A stretch of DNA of 64,000 bases from CBDFFW01 sp965246945 (GCA_965246945.1 CBDFFW010000001.1:1240001-1304000); one strand, 5' to 3'; positions 16,782-26,628 are shown, numbered from the stretch's first letter. Translations and numbers: made by a program. The notes: generated by a model not told the origin, from the letters alone.

Positions 16782-17420
16782 ATGTTACGCCTTAACCCTG
16801 CCTGGCTGCGTCTGTATTTGATTGCCGATATAGTGGGCAGTGAAGTGCCCGGCGATTTTATGGAATGCGTGCAAGCGGCAGTAAGTGGCGGCGTAACCAT
16901 GGTGCAATTGCGGGCCAAACAGTTATCGGGCCGGTTGTTTGTGGAAATCGCTGCGGCATTGCAAACAGTGCTTAGTTTATCCGGAACGCCATTCATTATT
17001 AATGACCGGCTGGATATTGCCATGGCAGTCAATGCCCATGGTGTGCATTTGGGCAAGGATGATTTACCGCCCACGCTCGCGCGGCAAATATTGGGTGAGC
17101 ACGCGATTATCGGGCATACAATTCGCACACCAACTGATTTTGAGCGGGCAAAAGCCGCTATTCAGGCCGAAGTAATCGATTACTTCGGTACGGGTGCCGT
17201 CTATCCCAGCAGCACTAAAACCATTGGTACCCAAATTATCGGTTTAAATGGTCTGCAGCAGATGCGGGATTTATTGCCAATTCCTATGGTAGCTATTGGC
17301 GGTATCACCGCCAACAAAGCCACCGAAGTTATGGCCACCGGCGTGAATGGCATTGCGGTTTCGCAGGCGATTATGGGTAACGCAGATCCACATCAAGCTG
17401 CCCACGCTTTTTTCCCTTAA
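16782..17420 (+). CDS. thiE: Thiamine-phosphate synthase
   Basis: A 212-residue TIM-barrel protein that couples HMP-PP and thiazole phosphate to form thiamine monophosphate. Family features are visible: a YLIAD start, the MVQLRAKQLSG phosphate-binding loop, FIINDRLDIA, GVHLGKDDLPP, IGHTIRT and the C-terminal VAIGGI loop. I start at ATG 16782; a TTG at 16764 is an alternative but has poorer context. No TPP riboswitch was seen before it, and the family A repeat ends 32 bases upstream. No other thi genes are adjacent. Confidence 0.92.
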   Translation: MLRLNPAWLRLYLIADIVGSEVPGDFMECVQAAVSGGVTMVQLRAKQLSGRLFVEIAAALQTVLSLSGTPFIINDRLDIAMAVNAHGVHLGKDDLPPTLARQILGEHAIIGHTIRTPTDFERAKAAIQAEVIDYFGTGAVYPSSTKTIGTQIIGLNGLQQMRDLLPIPMVAIGGITANKATEVMATGVNGIAVSQAIMGNADPHQAAHAFFP

Positions 17421-18688
17421 TTTTTTTCGTCTCGCAACTTCCGCCAATAAGCCAACCGTTTTTGAATTTCACGTTCAAAACCGCGTTCGGCGGGCTCATA
17501 AAATTCTTGCCGTTGCATATCCGGCGGAAAATAGTTCAGGCCGCTGAAGGCGTTGGGCAGATCGTGATCGTAGATATAGCCATCACTATACCCTTGCTCC
17601 TGCATTAATTTGGTGGGCGCATTCATCGCATATTTGGGCGGGTTGAGATCGCCCGTGCGTTTGGCGGATTTTTGCGCAGCTTTATAGGCCATATAAATGG
17701 CATTCGATTTGGGGGCGGCCGCGATGTAAACCACGGCTTGCGCCAGCGCCAATTCACCTTCTGGGCTGCCGAGGCGTTCATAGACTTCCCAAGCCGTCAA
17801 CGCCTGCACAATCGCTTGCGGATCGGCCAGGCCGATATCTTCATTGGCCATGCGGACAATCCGGCGCGCCAGAAAACGCGGGTCTTCACCAGCAGATAGC
17901 ATGCGTGCCAGCCAATATAAAGCGGCATCCACATCCGAACCGCGCACAGCTTTGTGCAAGGCACTGATTAAATTGTAATGCCCTTCCTGCGCTTTATCGA
18001 ACAAAGCGGCGCGGCGGGATAGAAATCTTTGTAGGGCAAGGACATCTAATGGGGCTTTAGGCTTAGTCGTTAAAATCTGTTCAACGGCGTTGAGCAAATA
18101 CCGGCCATCACCCGCCGCGCTGTCTTTTAGGTAAATGCGCGCGTCATCGGTCAGCGGCAGTAAATGTTTTAAATGCTGTTCGGCGCGCTGCAGCAAGGCT
18201 TCCAGCGCATCGGCATCGAGCGCATTGAGCACCACAACCACACAGCGGGAGAGCAAAGCATTGTTTAAAGCAAAACTGGGATTTTCAGTGGTCGCGCCAA
18301 TTAAAATGATATTGCCGCTTTCCACCTCCGGCAGAAAGGCATCCTGCTGCGCGCGATTGAAGCGGTGAATTTCATCGACGAATAAAACGGTGCGGCGGCC
18401 TAATTGCTGTACCGCCTTGGCCGCCGCAAAAACCTGCCGCAATTCGGCCACGCCCGAAAAAGTCGCCGAAATGGATTGAAAGTCATACGAATCAACACCT
18501 GTTTCCTGGGCCAGCAAACGCGCAATCGTCGTCTTCCCACAACCAGGCGGCCCCCATAAAATGAGCGAGCTAAGCTGACCACTCGCTACCATCCGCCCAA
18601 GTGCCCCTGCATCCGCCAACACATCGCCCTGCCCCATCACTTCGGACAAAGCTTGCGGCCGAAGCGTATGGGCAAGGGGCGTGGTCAT
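17417..18688 (-). CDS. rarA: Replication-associated recombination protein A
   Basis: A 423-residue AAA+ ATPase (MgsA/WRNIP1 family). It has the Walker A loop WGPPGCGKTT near residue 50, Walker B FVDEIHRFN, the sensor region IGATTENPSF, and the C-terminal MgsA assembly domain with the LNPPKYAMNAPTKLM region and closing RLAYWRKLR. RarA remodels replication forks and acts with recombination proteins at stalled forks. Its stop overlaps the thiE stop by 4 bases in convergent orientation. Length is normal for the family. Confidence 0.95.
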   Translation of the reverse strand: MTTPLAHTLRPQALSEVMGQGDVLADAGALGRMVASGQLSSLILWGPPGCGKTTIARLLAQETGVDSYDFQSISATFSGVAELRQVFAAAKAVQQLGRRTVLFVDEIHRFNRAQQDAFLPEVESGNIILIGATTENPSFALNNALLSRCVVVVLNALDADALEALLQRAEQHLKHLLPLTDDARIYLKDSAAGDGRYLLNAVEQILTTKPKAPLDVLALQRFLSRRAALFDKAQEGHYNLISALHKAVRGSDVDAALYWLARMLSAGEDPRFLARRIVRMANEDIGLADPQAIVQALTAWEVYERLGSPEGELALAQAVVYIAAAPKSNAIYMAYKAAQKSAKRTGDLNPPKYAMNAPTKLMQEQGYSDGYIYDHDLPNAFSGLNYFPPDMQRQEFYEPAERGFEREIQKRLAYWRKLRDEKN

Positions 18689-18696
18689 GCTTTAAA

Positions 18697-19920
18697 TTAA
18701 TGGATAGATGGACCTTTAAAAAATTTCTTTTTGTCCTCTGGTGAAGAAAGATTACCCATAACAGCTTGCATCATACGCATCTCTTCTATTGCATTTTTGA
18801 TATCATTATCAGTCAGCTTTTCAAAATAACTAGCAGGAATCTTACGGCTAATTATTGCCTCAACTATTACTTTTTCTTGAATTAGTTTTCGCCATTGTGG
18901 AGCTTTTTTGTGTAACTTCTTAAATTTTTCAAAAGAAAATATTTTATGTTCAATTAGTAAGCCTAAGTAATTTTTACCTGTTCCATAATCGTCTAAAACA
19001 TCTTGCAAGTCTTTATTATTACGACCAGCCCGCATTTCATCCGCGCTAATTTGCCCATAACCGAAAGAAGACTTAAAAGAACTCCAAAGAGCTGGTGTCA
19101 TTATAGATTGCAAATTGGCAATAGAAAAAGACTCACTTTGAACATTAGGATAACTGCTAATTCGTTTTACTTTGTTCGAATTGTAAATAAGTTCGAGCTT
19201 TGGATAATAAAGTTTTGCTGCATCATCGTTTTTCGCTATGGCCTTTTCAACTTCATTTTTCTCTTTTAAATCTAAAGTATAAGATAAAATTAAAGTTACA
19301 AACTTATCAGAAACTTGCCCCTTAATATAAGGGACTAAATGTGCGCTTCCGACAATAACTACAGCACTATTTGGCAAATTATTAATATAATTAATCATAT
19401 ATCGATCACGTTCAGTCACAGCTGCACGTGACATCAAGTCTTCCCTTTTAGCAAAAAGGGATTGTAATTTAGGATTATCAATAGGGACAAGATTGTAACC
19501 CATATTCTGTGCCACAGGGAAAATAATACGGTTTACATTATCACTATCTCTTGTGGACATTAACCGCATTAGTCCTGCTTGGCTACTTTCAACACATAAA
19601 TCTGAGATACCTGCCTTTTTTGCGTTTTGCAAAACCGCAGTTTCTTCATAAATACATTTATCTTTATTGTGCCTTTCACCATAGACAATTAATAGTTTTT
19701 TATTTTGCCGCTTGGCTTTGGTAGCTGCTGTACTAATCCATTGGCTGACTTGCCGATTGAGCTGTTCTGCTTCATCAACTGCTGCAGTTTTAGGTGTTGG
19801 CGCAGATAATTTTACAGGTTGGGATGCAGGTGGGCGTGGAAATGTGCATCCAGCAAGGAAAGAAAAGAAAACCGCCCCAAGGGCAAAATAGCTCTTTTTT
19901 CGGAATGGCTCTAAATACAT
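18697..19920 (-). CDS. Lipoprotein with TraB/Tiki/ChaN-like fold
   Basis: A 407-residue AT-rich gene product with an N-terminal lipoprotein signal ending FLAGC, so it is probably lipidated at Cys25. Residues about 70-210 match the TraB/PrgY/Tiki superfamily pattern: a first GERHN segment, an ES pair in LCVESS, and a closing VVIVGSAHL segment, which in Tiki-type metalloproteases contribute metal or active-site residues. The C-terminal half (about 210-407) is charged, helical and not recognised. It could be a periplasmic or outer-membrane hydrolase; the substrate is unknown. The gene lies 8 bases from rarA in the same orientation. Confidence 0.68.
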   Translation of the reverse strand: MYLEPFRKKSYFALGAVFFSFLAGCTFPRPPASQPVKLSAPTPKTAAVDEAEQLNRQVSQWISTAATKAKRQNKKLLIVYGERHNKDKCIYEETAVLQNAKKAGISDLCVESSQAGLMRLMSTRDSDNVNRIIFPVAQNMGYNLVPIDNPKLQSLFAKREDLMSRAAVTERDRYMINYINNLPNSAVVIVGSAHLVPYIKGQVSDKFVTLILSYTLDLKEKNEVEKAIAKNDDAAKLYYPKLELIYNSNKVKRISSYPNVQSESFSIANLQSIMTPALWSSFKSSFGYGQISADEMRAGRNNKDLQDVLDDYGTGKNYLGLLIEHKIFSFEKFKKLHKKAPQWRKLIQEKVIVEAIISRKIPASYFEKLTDNDIKNAIEEMRMMQAVMGNLSSPEDKKKFFKGPSIH

Positions 19921-20008
19921 AAATTACTTATTTAGTTTTAAATTTAGCTTAAAGCAAATACTTGCATCACCCTTGCCCTTTCCACGGCGCAGGGGTAAAG
20001 CATAAGGT

Positions 20009-22000
20009 ATGGAAATTGCCGTGGTTTTTCTGCCCTTGTTGGGGGCAGCGCTTGCCGGATTTGGCCGTAAATTACTGGGCCCGCGCGGGGCCGAAATTGT
20101 GACGACCAGTTTGTTAATTATCGCGGCCGCATTAGGCGCACAAATTTTTTACGATTATGCCCTGCTCGGTCAAATACGGGTTATTCCTCTGCTCAATTGG
20201 CTTAATTCGGGGCTATTGAATGTTTCTTGGGCGCTGCGGTTTGATGTGCTAACCGCCGTGATGGTGCTGGTGGTGACCAGCGTTTCCGCCTGCGTGCATC
20301 TTTATTCCATCGGCTATATGCATGAAGACCCCAGCCGCGCCAAATTCATGGCGTATTTAAGCCTGTTTACCTTTATGATGTTGATGCTGGTAACAGCCGA
20401 TAATTTATTGCAAATGTTTTTCGGCTGGGAGGGTGTGGGCCTAGCCTCCTACCTGTTAATCGGTTTTTGGAACCAAAAACCTTCGGCCAATGATGCTTCG
20501 ATCAAAGCATTTGTGGTCAACCGCGTGGGCGATTGGGGATTTATTCTAGGTATTATTCTGGTGTTTATTCTCAGCGGTTCTTTAAACTTTACGGATATTT
20601 TTGCCTCAGTTCCGGCACTCGCCAATAAAACTTTTAGGCTATTTGGTCATAACTTCGGCGCGTTGAATCTGGCTGTTATTTTATTATTCATCGGCGCGGT
20701 CGGCAAATCAGCACAACTGGGTTTGCACACTTGGTTACCGGATGCGATGGAAGGCCCAACCCCCGTTTCTGCGCTGATCCATGCTGCCACAATGGTAACC
20801 GCAGGCGTGTTTATGCTGGTGCGCATGTCGCCACTGCTGGCGGCGGCGCCATTCGCGCGGGAAATTATTGTGATTGTTGGTGCCCTTACCGCCTTTGTGG
20901 GGGCAACCATCGCCTTCACCCAGTTTGATATTAAAAAGATGATTGCCTATTCCACCATGAGCCAGCTGGGTTATATGGTTTTTGCGGCCGGTCTGGGCGG
21001 GTATGGCGCGGCGATTTTCCATTTATTCACGCATGCATTTTTTAAAGCACTGTTATTCCTAGGCGCTGGCGCAGTTATTCATGCCATGCATCATGAACAG
21101 GATCTGCGGAAAATGGGCGGGTTATGGAAAAAAATGCCGCTGACTTATGCGCTGATGTGGATTGGAACGCTGGCTCTGGCTGGTTTCCCCTTGCTCGCCG
21201 GTTATTATTCCAAAGACATGATTTTGGAAGTGGCGTTTATGAGCCCTGCCGCCACGCATATGATTGCTTATATACTTGGTGTCATTGTTGCATTGGGCAC
21301 CGCCATTTACGGCAGCAAAGTGGTATTGATGGCCTTTCACGGCCCTGCGCATTGGGATCATAAGGATGACCCCCATCATCAGGAACCAGTAGCTGCTGAC
21401 GATCATCATCATCACGGCGATCAGGCTCATCACCATCTGCCTATTCCCGTACCCTTGGTCATGTTAATTCCACTTTGCATATTGGCCATCGGGGCGATTT
21501 TCAGTGGTGGCGTTTTTTACGATTATTTTGTGGGCGAGCAATATCCGGCCTTTTGGCAAAGTGCTGTGCCGGATGCCATTCACGGCGCGATTGAACATGC
21601 TCACCATGCGCCATTTCTGGCTAAAATTATCCCAACCATTGCTGCCCTAAGCGGATTGGTTTTGGGTGTGGTGTTTTATTGGTGGAAGCCTTATCTACCA
21701 AGCAAAATTGCAACCAGCTTGGGTGAGCTCAATCGTATTGTTGCCAATAAATGGTATTTCGACTGGTTATATAGCCGGATTTTTGTGCGCCCAGCAGCTT
21801 TTTTGGGCCGGATCCTATTCCGCTATGGCGACCAGGGCGGGATAGACCGGTTTGGCGTGGATGCCACCGGTTTTGGCTCGAAATCATTGGGGGCCCGCCT
21901 CAGCGCGCTGCATACCGGTTTTGTTTATCACTATGCTTTCGTCATGCTCATCGGGCTGGTCTTGCTCCTGGGCTGGTTTTTATGGCACAGCAACGTTTAA
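20009..22000 (+). CDS. nuoL: NADH-quinone oxidoreductase subunit L
   Basis: A 663-residue antiporter-like membrane subunit of respiratory complex I, which carries a proton channel and the long lateral helix at the distal membrane end. Family motifs include FFGWEGVGLASYLLIGFW, the lysine/histidine helix around GLHTWLPDAMEGPTPVSALIHAATMVTAG, and KKMIAYSTMSQLGYM. A histidine-rich loop occurs at about residues 450-480 (HH and DHHHH runs). Length is normal. nuoM follows at 12 bases, but nuoK is not upstream and nuoN is not downstream, so the nuo operon is split in this genome. Confidence 0.97.
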   Translation: MEIAVVFLPLLGAALAGFGRKLLGPRGAEIVTTSLLIIAAALGAQIFYDYALLGQIRVIPLLNWLNSGLLNVSWALRFDVLTAVMVLVVTSVSACVHLYSIGYMHEDPSRAKFMAYLSLFTFMMLMLVTADNLLQMFFGWEGVGLASYLLIGFWNQKPSANDASIKAFVVNRVGDWGFILGIILVFILSGSLNFTDIFASVPALANKTFRLFGHNFGALNLAVILLFIGAVGKSAQLGLHTWLPDAMEGPTPVSALIHAATMVTAGVFMLVRMSPLLAAAPFAREIIVIVGALTAFVGATIAFTQFDIKKMIAYSTMSQLGYMVFAAGLGGYGAAIFHLFTHAFFKALLFLGAGAVIHAMHHEQDLRKMGGLWKKMPLTYALMWIGTLALAGFPLLAGYYSKDMILEVAFMSPAATHMIAYILGVIVALGTAIYGSKVVLMAFHGPAHWDHKDDPHHQEPVAADDHHHHGDQAHHHLPIPVPLVMLIPLCILAIGAIFSGGVFYDYFVGEQYPAFWQSAVPDAIHGAIEHAHHAPFLAKIIPTIAALSGLVLGVVFYWWKPYLPSKIATSLGELNRIVANKWYFDWLYSRIFVRPAAFLGRILFRYGDQGGIDRFGVDATGFGSKSLGARLSALHTGFVYHYAFVMLIGLVLLLGWFLWHSNV

Positions 22001-22012
22001 TCATTGGCGATC

Positions 22013-23497
22013 ATGTCTGAACTTCATTTTCCTTTACTCTCGCTTATCACCTACCTGCCATTGGCGGGAGTGCTGTTTATTTGGCTGTTGCGCGGACCGG
22101 CCGAAGCGGTGGCGCGTAACGCCCGCTGGGTGGCGTTGTGGACCACGCTGGCCACTTTTCTGGTTTCGCTCTTAACGCTCAAATATTATGACCCCAGCGT
22201 GGCGGGTTTCCAATTGATGGAACGGGTTAGCTGGATTCCGTCGCTCGGTCTTGAATATATTAAAGGGATTGATGGGATCAGCCTGTGGTTTGTCCTGGCT
22301 TCCACCCTGCTGCCCCCACTTTGTGTGCTGATCAGCTGGACGGCGATTAAAGAGCGTGTGCCGAGTTTTATGATCGCCTTGCTTGTCCTGGAAACCTTTA
22401 TGGTTGGCATGTTTTCAGCGCTTGATATCATTTTAATCTTTGTATTTTTTGAAGGCGTATTGCTGCCGATGTATTTCATCATTGGCATTTGGGGCGGCCA
22501 GCGCCGAATTTATGCCGCATTTAAATTATTCCTTTATACCATGTTTGGCTCGGTATTAATGCTACTGGCGATGGTGGCGATTTACCTGCATGCGGGCACC
22601 ACGGATCTCACCAAATTGCTATCGATGGATTTTCCGGAGAATATGCAATACTGGCTATGGGGTGCATTTTTTCTGTCTTTCGCCATCAAGTCACCTTTAT
22701 GGCCGGTGCATACTTGGTTGCCGGATGCGCATACCGAAGCACCGACCGCGGGTTCCGTTTTGCTGGCCGGTGTGCTGTTGAAAATGGGTGGTTATGGTAT
22801 TTTACGTTTCAATGTTGAACTGTTGCCGCATGCCAGTGAAGTTTTTGCGCCGGTGGTGTTCCTACTATCAGTCGTTGGCATTATCTACACCTCACTTATT
22901 GCGTTGCAGCAGATGGATATGAAAAAGCTGATTGCCTATTCATCCGTGGCGCATATGGCGTTTGTGACGCTTGGCTTGTTTAGCTTTACGCAGCAAGGTG
23001 TGGATGGCGCGGTGATGCAGATGCTGTCGCATACAGTTGTGTCTGCCGCATTGTTCCTATGCGTAGGTGTGGCTTATGAACGCACGCATACGCGTGATCT
23101 CATGGCCTATGGCGGGCTGGCCGGTATTACGCCGAACTTTGCCATATTATTTATGATTTTCATGCTGGGTTCGGTTGCCCTGCCTGGCACTTCTGGTTTC
23201 GTGGGTGAATTTCTGGCCTTGAACGGTGCTTTCCAAACCAATCCAACGATGGCGTTATTGGCTGGTGTGGGCATGGTGTTGGGGGCGGCCTATATGTTGC
23301 GGCTTTATCGCCATGTCTTTTTTGGGCAACCGGCGACACAAAGCATTCGTGCCTTGCCCGATTTAAATTTGCGGGAATGGTTGTGCCTGGCACCACTGGC
23401 CGTGCTGACCATCTGGATTGGCATTTACCCAACATTCATGATGGAAAAGTTTCCCTTGCCAGTGCAGCACATACTCAGCCGCTATCACAGCCAATAA
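22013..23497 (+). CDS. nuoM: NADH-quinone oxidoreductase subunit M
   Basis: A 494-residue polytopic membrane subunit of complex I and the second proton-pumping antiporter-like subunit. Visible hallmarks are FFEGVLLPMYFIIGIWGG, the PVHTWLPDAHTEAPTAGSV helix, MKKLIAYSSVAHM and the conserved charged Lys/Glu residues of the channel. I start at ATG 22013; an earlier TTG at 22004 is less likely. Downstream comes map rather than nuoN. Expression is likely coupled to nuoL. Confidence 0.97.
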   Translation: MSELHFPLLSLITYLPLAGVLFIWLLRGPAEAVARNARWVALWTTLATFLVSLLTLKYYDPSVAGFQLMERVSWIPSLGLEYIKGIDGISLWFVLASTLLPPLCVLISWTAIKERVPSFMIALLVLETFMVGMFSALDIILIFVFFEGVLLPMYFIIGIWGGQRRIYAAFKLFLYTMFGSVLMLLAMVAIYLHAGTTDLTKLLSMDFPENMQYWLWGAFFLSFAIKSPLWPVHTWLPDAHTEAPTAGSVLLAGVLLKMGGYGILRFNVELLPHASEVFAPVVFLLSVVGIIYTSLIALQQMDMKKLIAYSSVAHMAFVTLGLFSFTQQGVDGAVMQMLSHTVVSAALFLCVGVAYERTHTRDLMAYGGLAGITPNFAILFMIFMLGSVALPGTSGFVGEFLALNGAFQTNPTMALLAGVGMVLGAAYMLRLYRHVFFGQPATQSIRALPDLNLREWLCLAPLAVLTIWIGIYPTFMMEKFPLPVQHILSRYHSQ

Positions 23498-23590
23498 ACA
23501 ATTCCAAATATGCGCTGTAATGACTGAGCAAGTGCAGCGTTAAAATGCTTGGCGATTGCCAATAAATCTTTCAAAATAAATCACAAACCG

Positions 23591-24385
23591 ATGATTTATA
23601 GTGAAGATGTCACCATTTATGGGCCGGAAGGTTTTGCCGGTATGCGCGCCGCGGGCCGTTTGGCGGCAGCTACCCTTGATTACATTGCGCCCTATGTTCG
23701 CCCGGGCATAACCACCGGTGAATTGGATCGGTTGCTGGAAACCTTTATTCGCGACCACAACGCCATCCCTGCTCCGCTCGGTTACAAAGGTTATCCCAAA
23801 GCCAGCTGCATTTCGATTAACCATGTGGTGTGCCATGGTATTCCTGGTGATCGCGCACTGCTCGATAGCGATATTTTGAATATCGATGTAACTGCCATTT
23901 TGGATGGTTGGTATGGTGATACTAGCCGCATGTATTATGCTGGCGATAAAACACCCGTGAAAGCCCGCAAGCTGTGCGAAGTGACGTATGATTGTTTAAT
24001 GGCCGCCATTGCCATTACCAAACCAGGCATCACATTGGGCGATATTGGCAGTGCCATTGAACGCTTGGCCCATGCCAACCGTTTTTCGGTGGTAGAAGAT
24101 TTTTGCGGGCATGGTTTGGGGCAAGTTTTCCATGCCCCACCAACCGTGCTGCATTACGGCCGCCCAGGTGAGGGCATGGTGTTGCAAGCGGGGATGATTT
24201 TTACCATCGAACCGATGATTAATGCCGGCCGCAAGGAAACCAAAGTTTTGGACGATGGCTGGACTGCCGTAACGCGCGATAAATCTTTATCTGCGCAATT
24301 TGAGCATTCTATCGGTGTTACCGAAACCGGCTGCGAAATTTTCACGCTTTCGCCCGCCGGTTACGCCAAACCGCCTTATATTTAG
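23591..24385 (+). CDS. map: Methionine aminopeptidase, type I
   Basis: A 264-residue pita-bread-fold metallopeptidase that removes the initiator methionine. The five metal ligands are in place: Asp in NIDVT, Asp in YGDTSRMY, His in CGHGLGQVFH, Glu in FTIEPMI, and Glu in FEHSIGVTE. Conserved SINHVVCHGIPG is also present. ATG 23591 gives the usual N-terminus; a TTG 42 bases earlier would add 14 residues without family support. It is the first gene downstream of nuoM but separated by about 90 bases. Confidence 0.95.
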   Translation: MIYSEDVTIYGPEGFAGMRAAGRLAAATLDYIAPYVRPGITTGELDRLLETFIRDHNAIPAPLGYKGYPKASCISINHVVCHGIPGDRALLDSDILNIDVTAILDGWYGDTSRMYYAGDKTPVKARKLCEVTYDCLMAAIAITKPGITLGDIGSAIERLAHANRFSVVEDFCGHGLGQVFHAPPTVLHYGRPGEGMVLQAGMIFTIEPMINAGRKETKVLDDGWTAVTRDKSLSAQFEHSIGVTETGCEIFTLSPAGYAKPPYI

Positions 24386-24428
24386 CTTGTTTTAAGAATA
24401 ATTGCGCTCAATGCTAACCCCATAAGCC

Positions 24429-25424
24429 ATGTTATCTGATTTTCTAAATAATTTTGCCGTAATCATTGCCCGCATTGCCGAGCATCATATTATGTCGCTC
24501 TACCGCTTGCACCAAGCTGGTTTTGATACTGGTATTGAAGATGTTAAAGATCATGGCCTGGTGGGACGCGCCGATCGCGAAGCAGAAGCGGCTTTTATGG
24601 CAAGCCTGCCATTATTAATTGCCGGTACGGTAACAGCTACTGGCGAAGAAAGTTATAACACCAAAGGGCAATACCAAAACATCATCCGCTTGGCCACCGC
24701 CAATAGTGAATATTTAATTATCGTTGATCCGGTTGATGGCACCAAAGGTTTTAATGATAAAACTGGCACTTTTGGTTGTATGGCAACGGTGTTAAAGCGC
24801 AATCCAGTAACAGGTAAGTTCGAAGATTATGCCGCCTGGCTTTATAATCCCAACACCCAGCAAATGCTATGCGGCGATACTGAAAATGTTTGGCTATGCC
24901 AGATGGCGGCAGTGGAAAATACCACGCGTTTCGAGATTACGGATTGGCAACGCATACCATCATTTAAAGATAAAGCTGGTAAAACGGTGCTTATCGACCG
25001 GAATGAATTTGCGGACATTTATCAAGCAAATGTAGATGAATTTATTCGGTTACTAACAGCAGCAGGTTTTGAGGTGGCGGAAACAACCGCCTTTTGCCAC
25101 CAGGCCATGACCGAACTAATCTTAAATCCAGACATTGCCGCCTATATCCGCGCACCGATGAAGGCCCATGATGTGCAGCCAGGCATTACATTGCTGCGCG
25201 CCAAGGGCGGCGTGGCCAATACATTTGCTGACCAGCCTTATGATATTGAAAAAGTGATTGGCGGTTTAATCGCCGCCAAGCATGCAAATGTACAACAAAC
25301 AATCCAAGCCTGTTTTGTACAGGCATTTCCAAATATCGATTTTACGAAAACAACTTTGGCTAAACCTGGCGTGGAATTAAAAGATGATCAGCTGGCCCCA
25401 CCTGCTGCCACTCCTTCCCAGTAA
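24429..25424 (+). CDS. Inositol monophosphatase family phosphatase
   Basis: A 331-residue member of the lithium-sensitive phosphatase superfamily (IMPase, CysQ, HisN). The metal-site motifs are GEES near residue 74 and IVDPVDGTKGF near residue 100, with the family's ADREAE segment before them. The C-terminal half deviates from classic SuhB, lacking an obvious WDxAA motif, so substrate specificity (inositol phosphate, PAP or histidinol phosphate) is open. It is longer than typical IMPases (about 260). Its stop is directly followed by the stop of the convergent exported-protein gene, with no spacer. Confidence 0.8.
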   Translation: MLSDFLNNFAVIIARIAEHHIMSLYRLHQAGFDTGIEDVKDHGLVGRADREAEAAFMASLPLLIAGTVTATGEESYNTKGQYQNIIRLATANSEYLIIVDPVDGTKGFNDKTGTFGCMATVLKRNPVTGKFEDYAAWLYNPNTQQMLCGDTENVWLCQMAAVENTTRFEITDWQRIPSFKDKAGKTVLIDRNEFADIYQANVDEFIRLLTAAGFEVAETTAFCHQAMTELILNPDIAAYIRAPMKAHDVQPGITLLRAKGGVANTFADQPYDIEKVIGGLIAAKHANVQQTIQACFVQAFPNIDFTKTTLAKPGVELKDDQLAPPAATPSQ

Positions 25425-25817
25425 CTATTTTACTTCTTTCACATTATTTTGCCGCAAGGCTGGATCTTGCTTGCTACCCAATTCATTTTTGCGGTGAATT
25501 TTTTGGCCCTTTTCGATTACTTGTTGATCAGCACTATCAATGGCACGCGTGCCGATTTTTTCATCGGTCGTGGCCATGGCTTCATGTTGGGTGCTGGTAT
25601 CGATATCTTTGGCGCTGGTATCGGCAGCGCGTGGGGTAGAGCCATTACCAGCAGCATCATAAGCATGGTTATTGGCTTTGGCACCTGGCTTGCCGGCATC
25701 GTTACGATGTTCGGAAGTAGAATAAACACTGCTTTCTGCCGCATTTGCTGCATATAACGGCAGCATTGCTACGCCTGTTAAAGCGGTGAAAGTAAGCAGA
25801 TGGTAAAAGATTTTCAT
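25425..25817 (-). CDS. Small exported low-complexity protein
   Basis: A 130-residue protein with a clear signal peptide (hydrophobic to about residue 22, cleavage near ANA-AES). The mature part is hydrophilic, Ala/Asp/Thr/Lys-rich and probably disordered, with no recognised domain. No homologous family comes to mind. It abuts the convergent phosphatase gene without any gap, and its start faces the pdeM region. Confidence 0.6.
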   Translation of the reverse strand: MKIFYHLLTFTALTGVAMLPLYAANAAESSVYSTSEHRNDAGKPGAKANNHAYDAAGNGSTPRAADTSAKDIDTSTQHEAMATTDEKIGTRAIDSADQQVIEKGQKIHRKNELGSKQDPALRQNNVKEVK

Positions 25818-25869
25818 AGTGACCTCTGTCTTTGAATATTAAATCAACTCATAAATTATCGATTGGCGT

Positions 25870-26628
25870 TTAACGCCGCACGCGCTTGACCGGATTGGCG
25901 GTAACTTTTACTTTAGGCTGTTGTTCTTTAATTTTTAATCTTTGCTGAGGCACTGGCAGTGGATTTAAGGCAAAGACCATATTTTGCTGCAATAAATAAA
26001 CCTGCCGAACATCCGCTGGAATAAACTTGGTAATTTCCACATGGTTAATATCCAAACCACCCGTAAAACTGCCAAAAGCTGGCATTATTAACCGGTTTTG
26101 GGCTTGCAGAAAACACGCGCCGCTCACGCGTGTACCGCGCAAAGCAATGCTGGCTTTGGGGTGATAGTGCCCGCTGATTTCCGGCCGTGTCTCATTGGCT
26201 GCCGCTTCATGCCGGAATATAATATTTTGTACCGTCACTTCATTAACTCGATTACCGGCCACGCTTTCGCCAATTTGCGGATCGTGATTGCCGGTAATCC
26301 ACTGCCATTGGCCGACCCGATCGATTAGCGCGTTGAGGCGGTTAAGCAGCGAAATTTCCAACCGCTCAACCGCCTGCGCATCGTGAAAACTGTCGCCCAA
26401 AGCAATGAATTGTTGTGGCTGATATTTAGCAATGGCGGCAGCCAATTTATCCAAAATTTCTGCGCTATCATAAGGCGGCAAGAAAGTGGCAAAGCGTGAA
26501 AAAAACGTGCTTTTTTCAAAATGAATATCAGAGGCCACCAGCGTGTGCGTATCAGGTAGCCACAACATTCCCTCGCCGGTCAGCTGAATTGTAATGCCAC
26601 CAAAAGTTATCGGCAAAAATTCAGCCAT
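25870..26628 (-). CDS. pdeM: Ligase-associated DNA damage response endonuclease PdeM
   Basis: A 252-residue calcineurin-like phosphoesterase with the four metal motifs: SDIHFEK, ALGDSFHD, TGNHDP and SGHYHPK. The sequence is typical of PdeM, the phosphoesterase that accompanies Lhr-like helicase, MBL exonuclease and an ATP-dependent ligase in bacterial repair clusters. All three partners lie within the next 8 kb. It is co-directional with the helicase gene and separated from it by a family A palindromic repeat. The C-terminal 30 residues are lysine-rich and likely flexible. The substrate, probably damaged or processed DNA ends, is not established. Confidence 0.9.
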   Translation of the reverse strand: MAEFLPITFGGITIQLTGEGMLWLPDTHTLVASDIHFEKSTFFSRFATFLPPYDSAEILDKLAAAIAKYQPQQFIALGDSFHDAQAVERLEISLLNRLNALIDRVGQWQWITGNHDPQIGESVAGNRVNEVTVQNIIFRHEAAANETRPEISGHYHPKASIALRGTRVSGACFLQAQNRLIMPAFGSFTGGLDINHVEITKFIPADVRQVYLLQQNMVFALNPLPVPQQRLKIKEQQPKVKVTANPVKRVRR

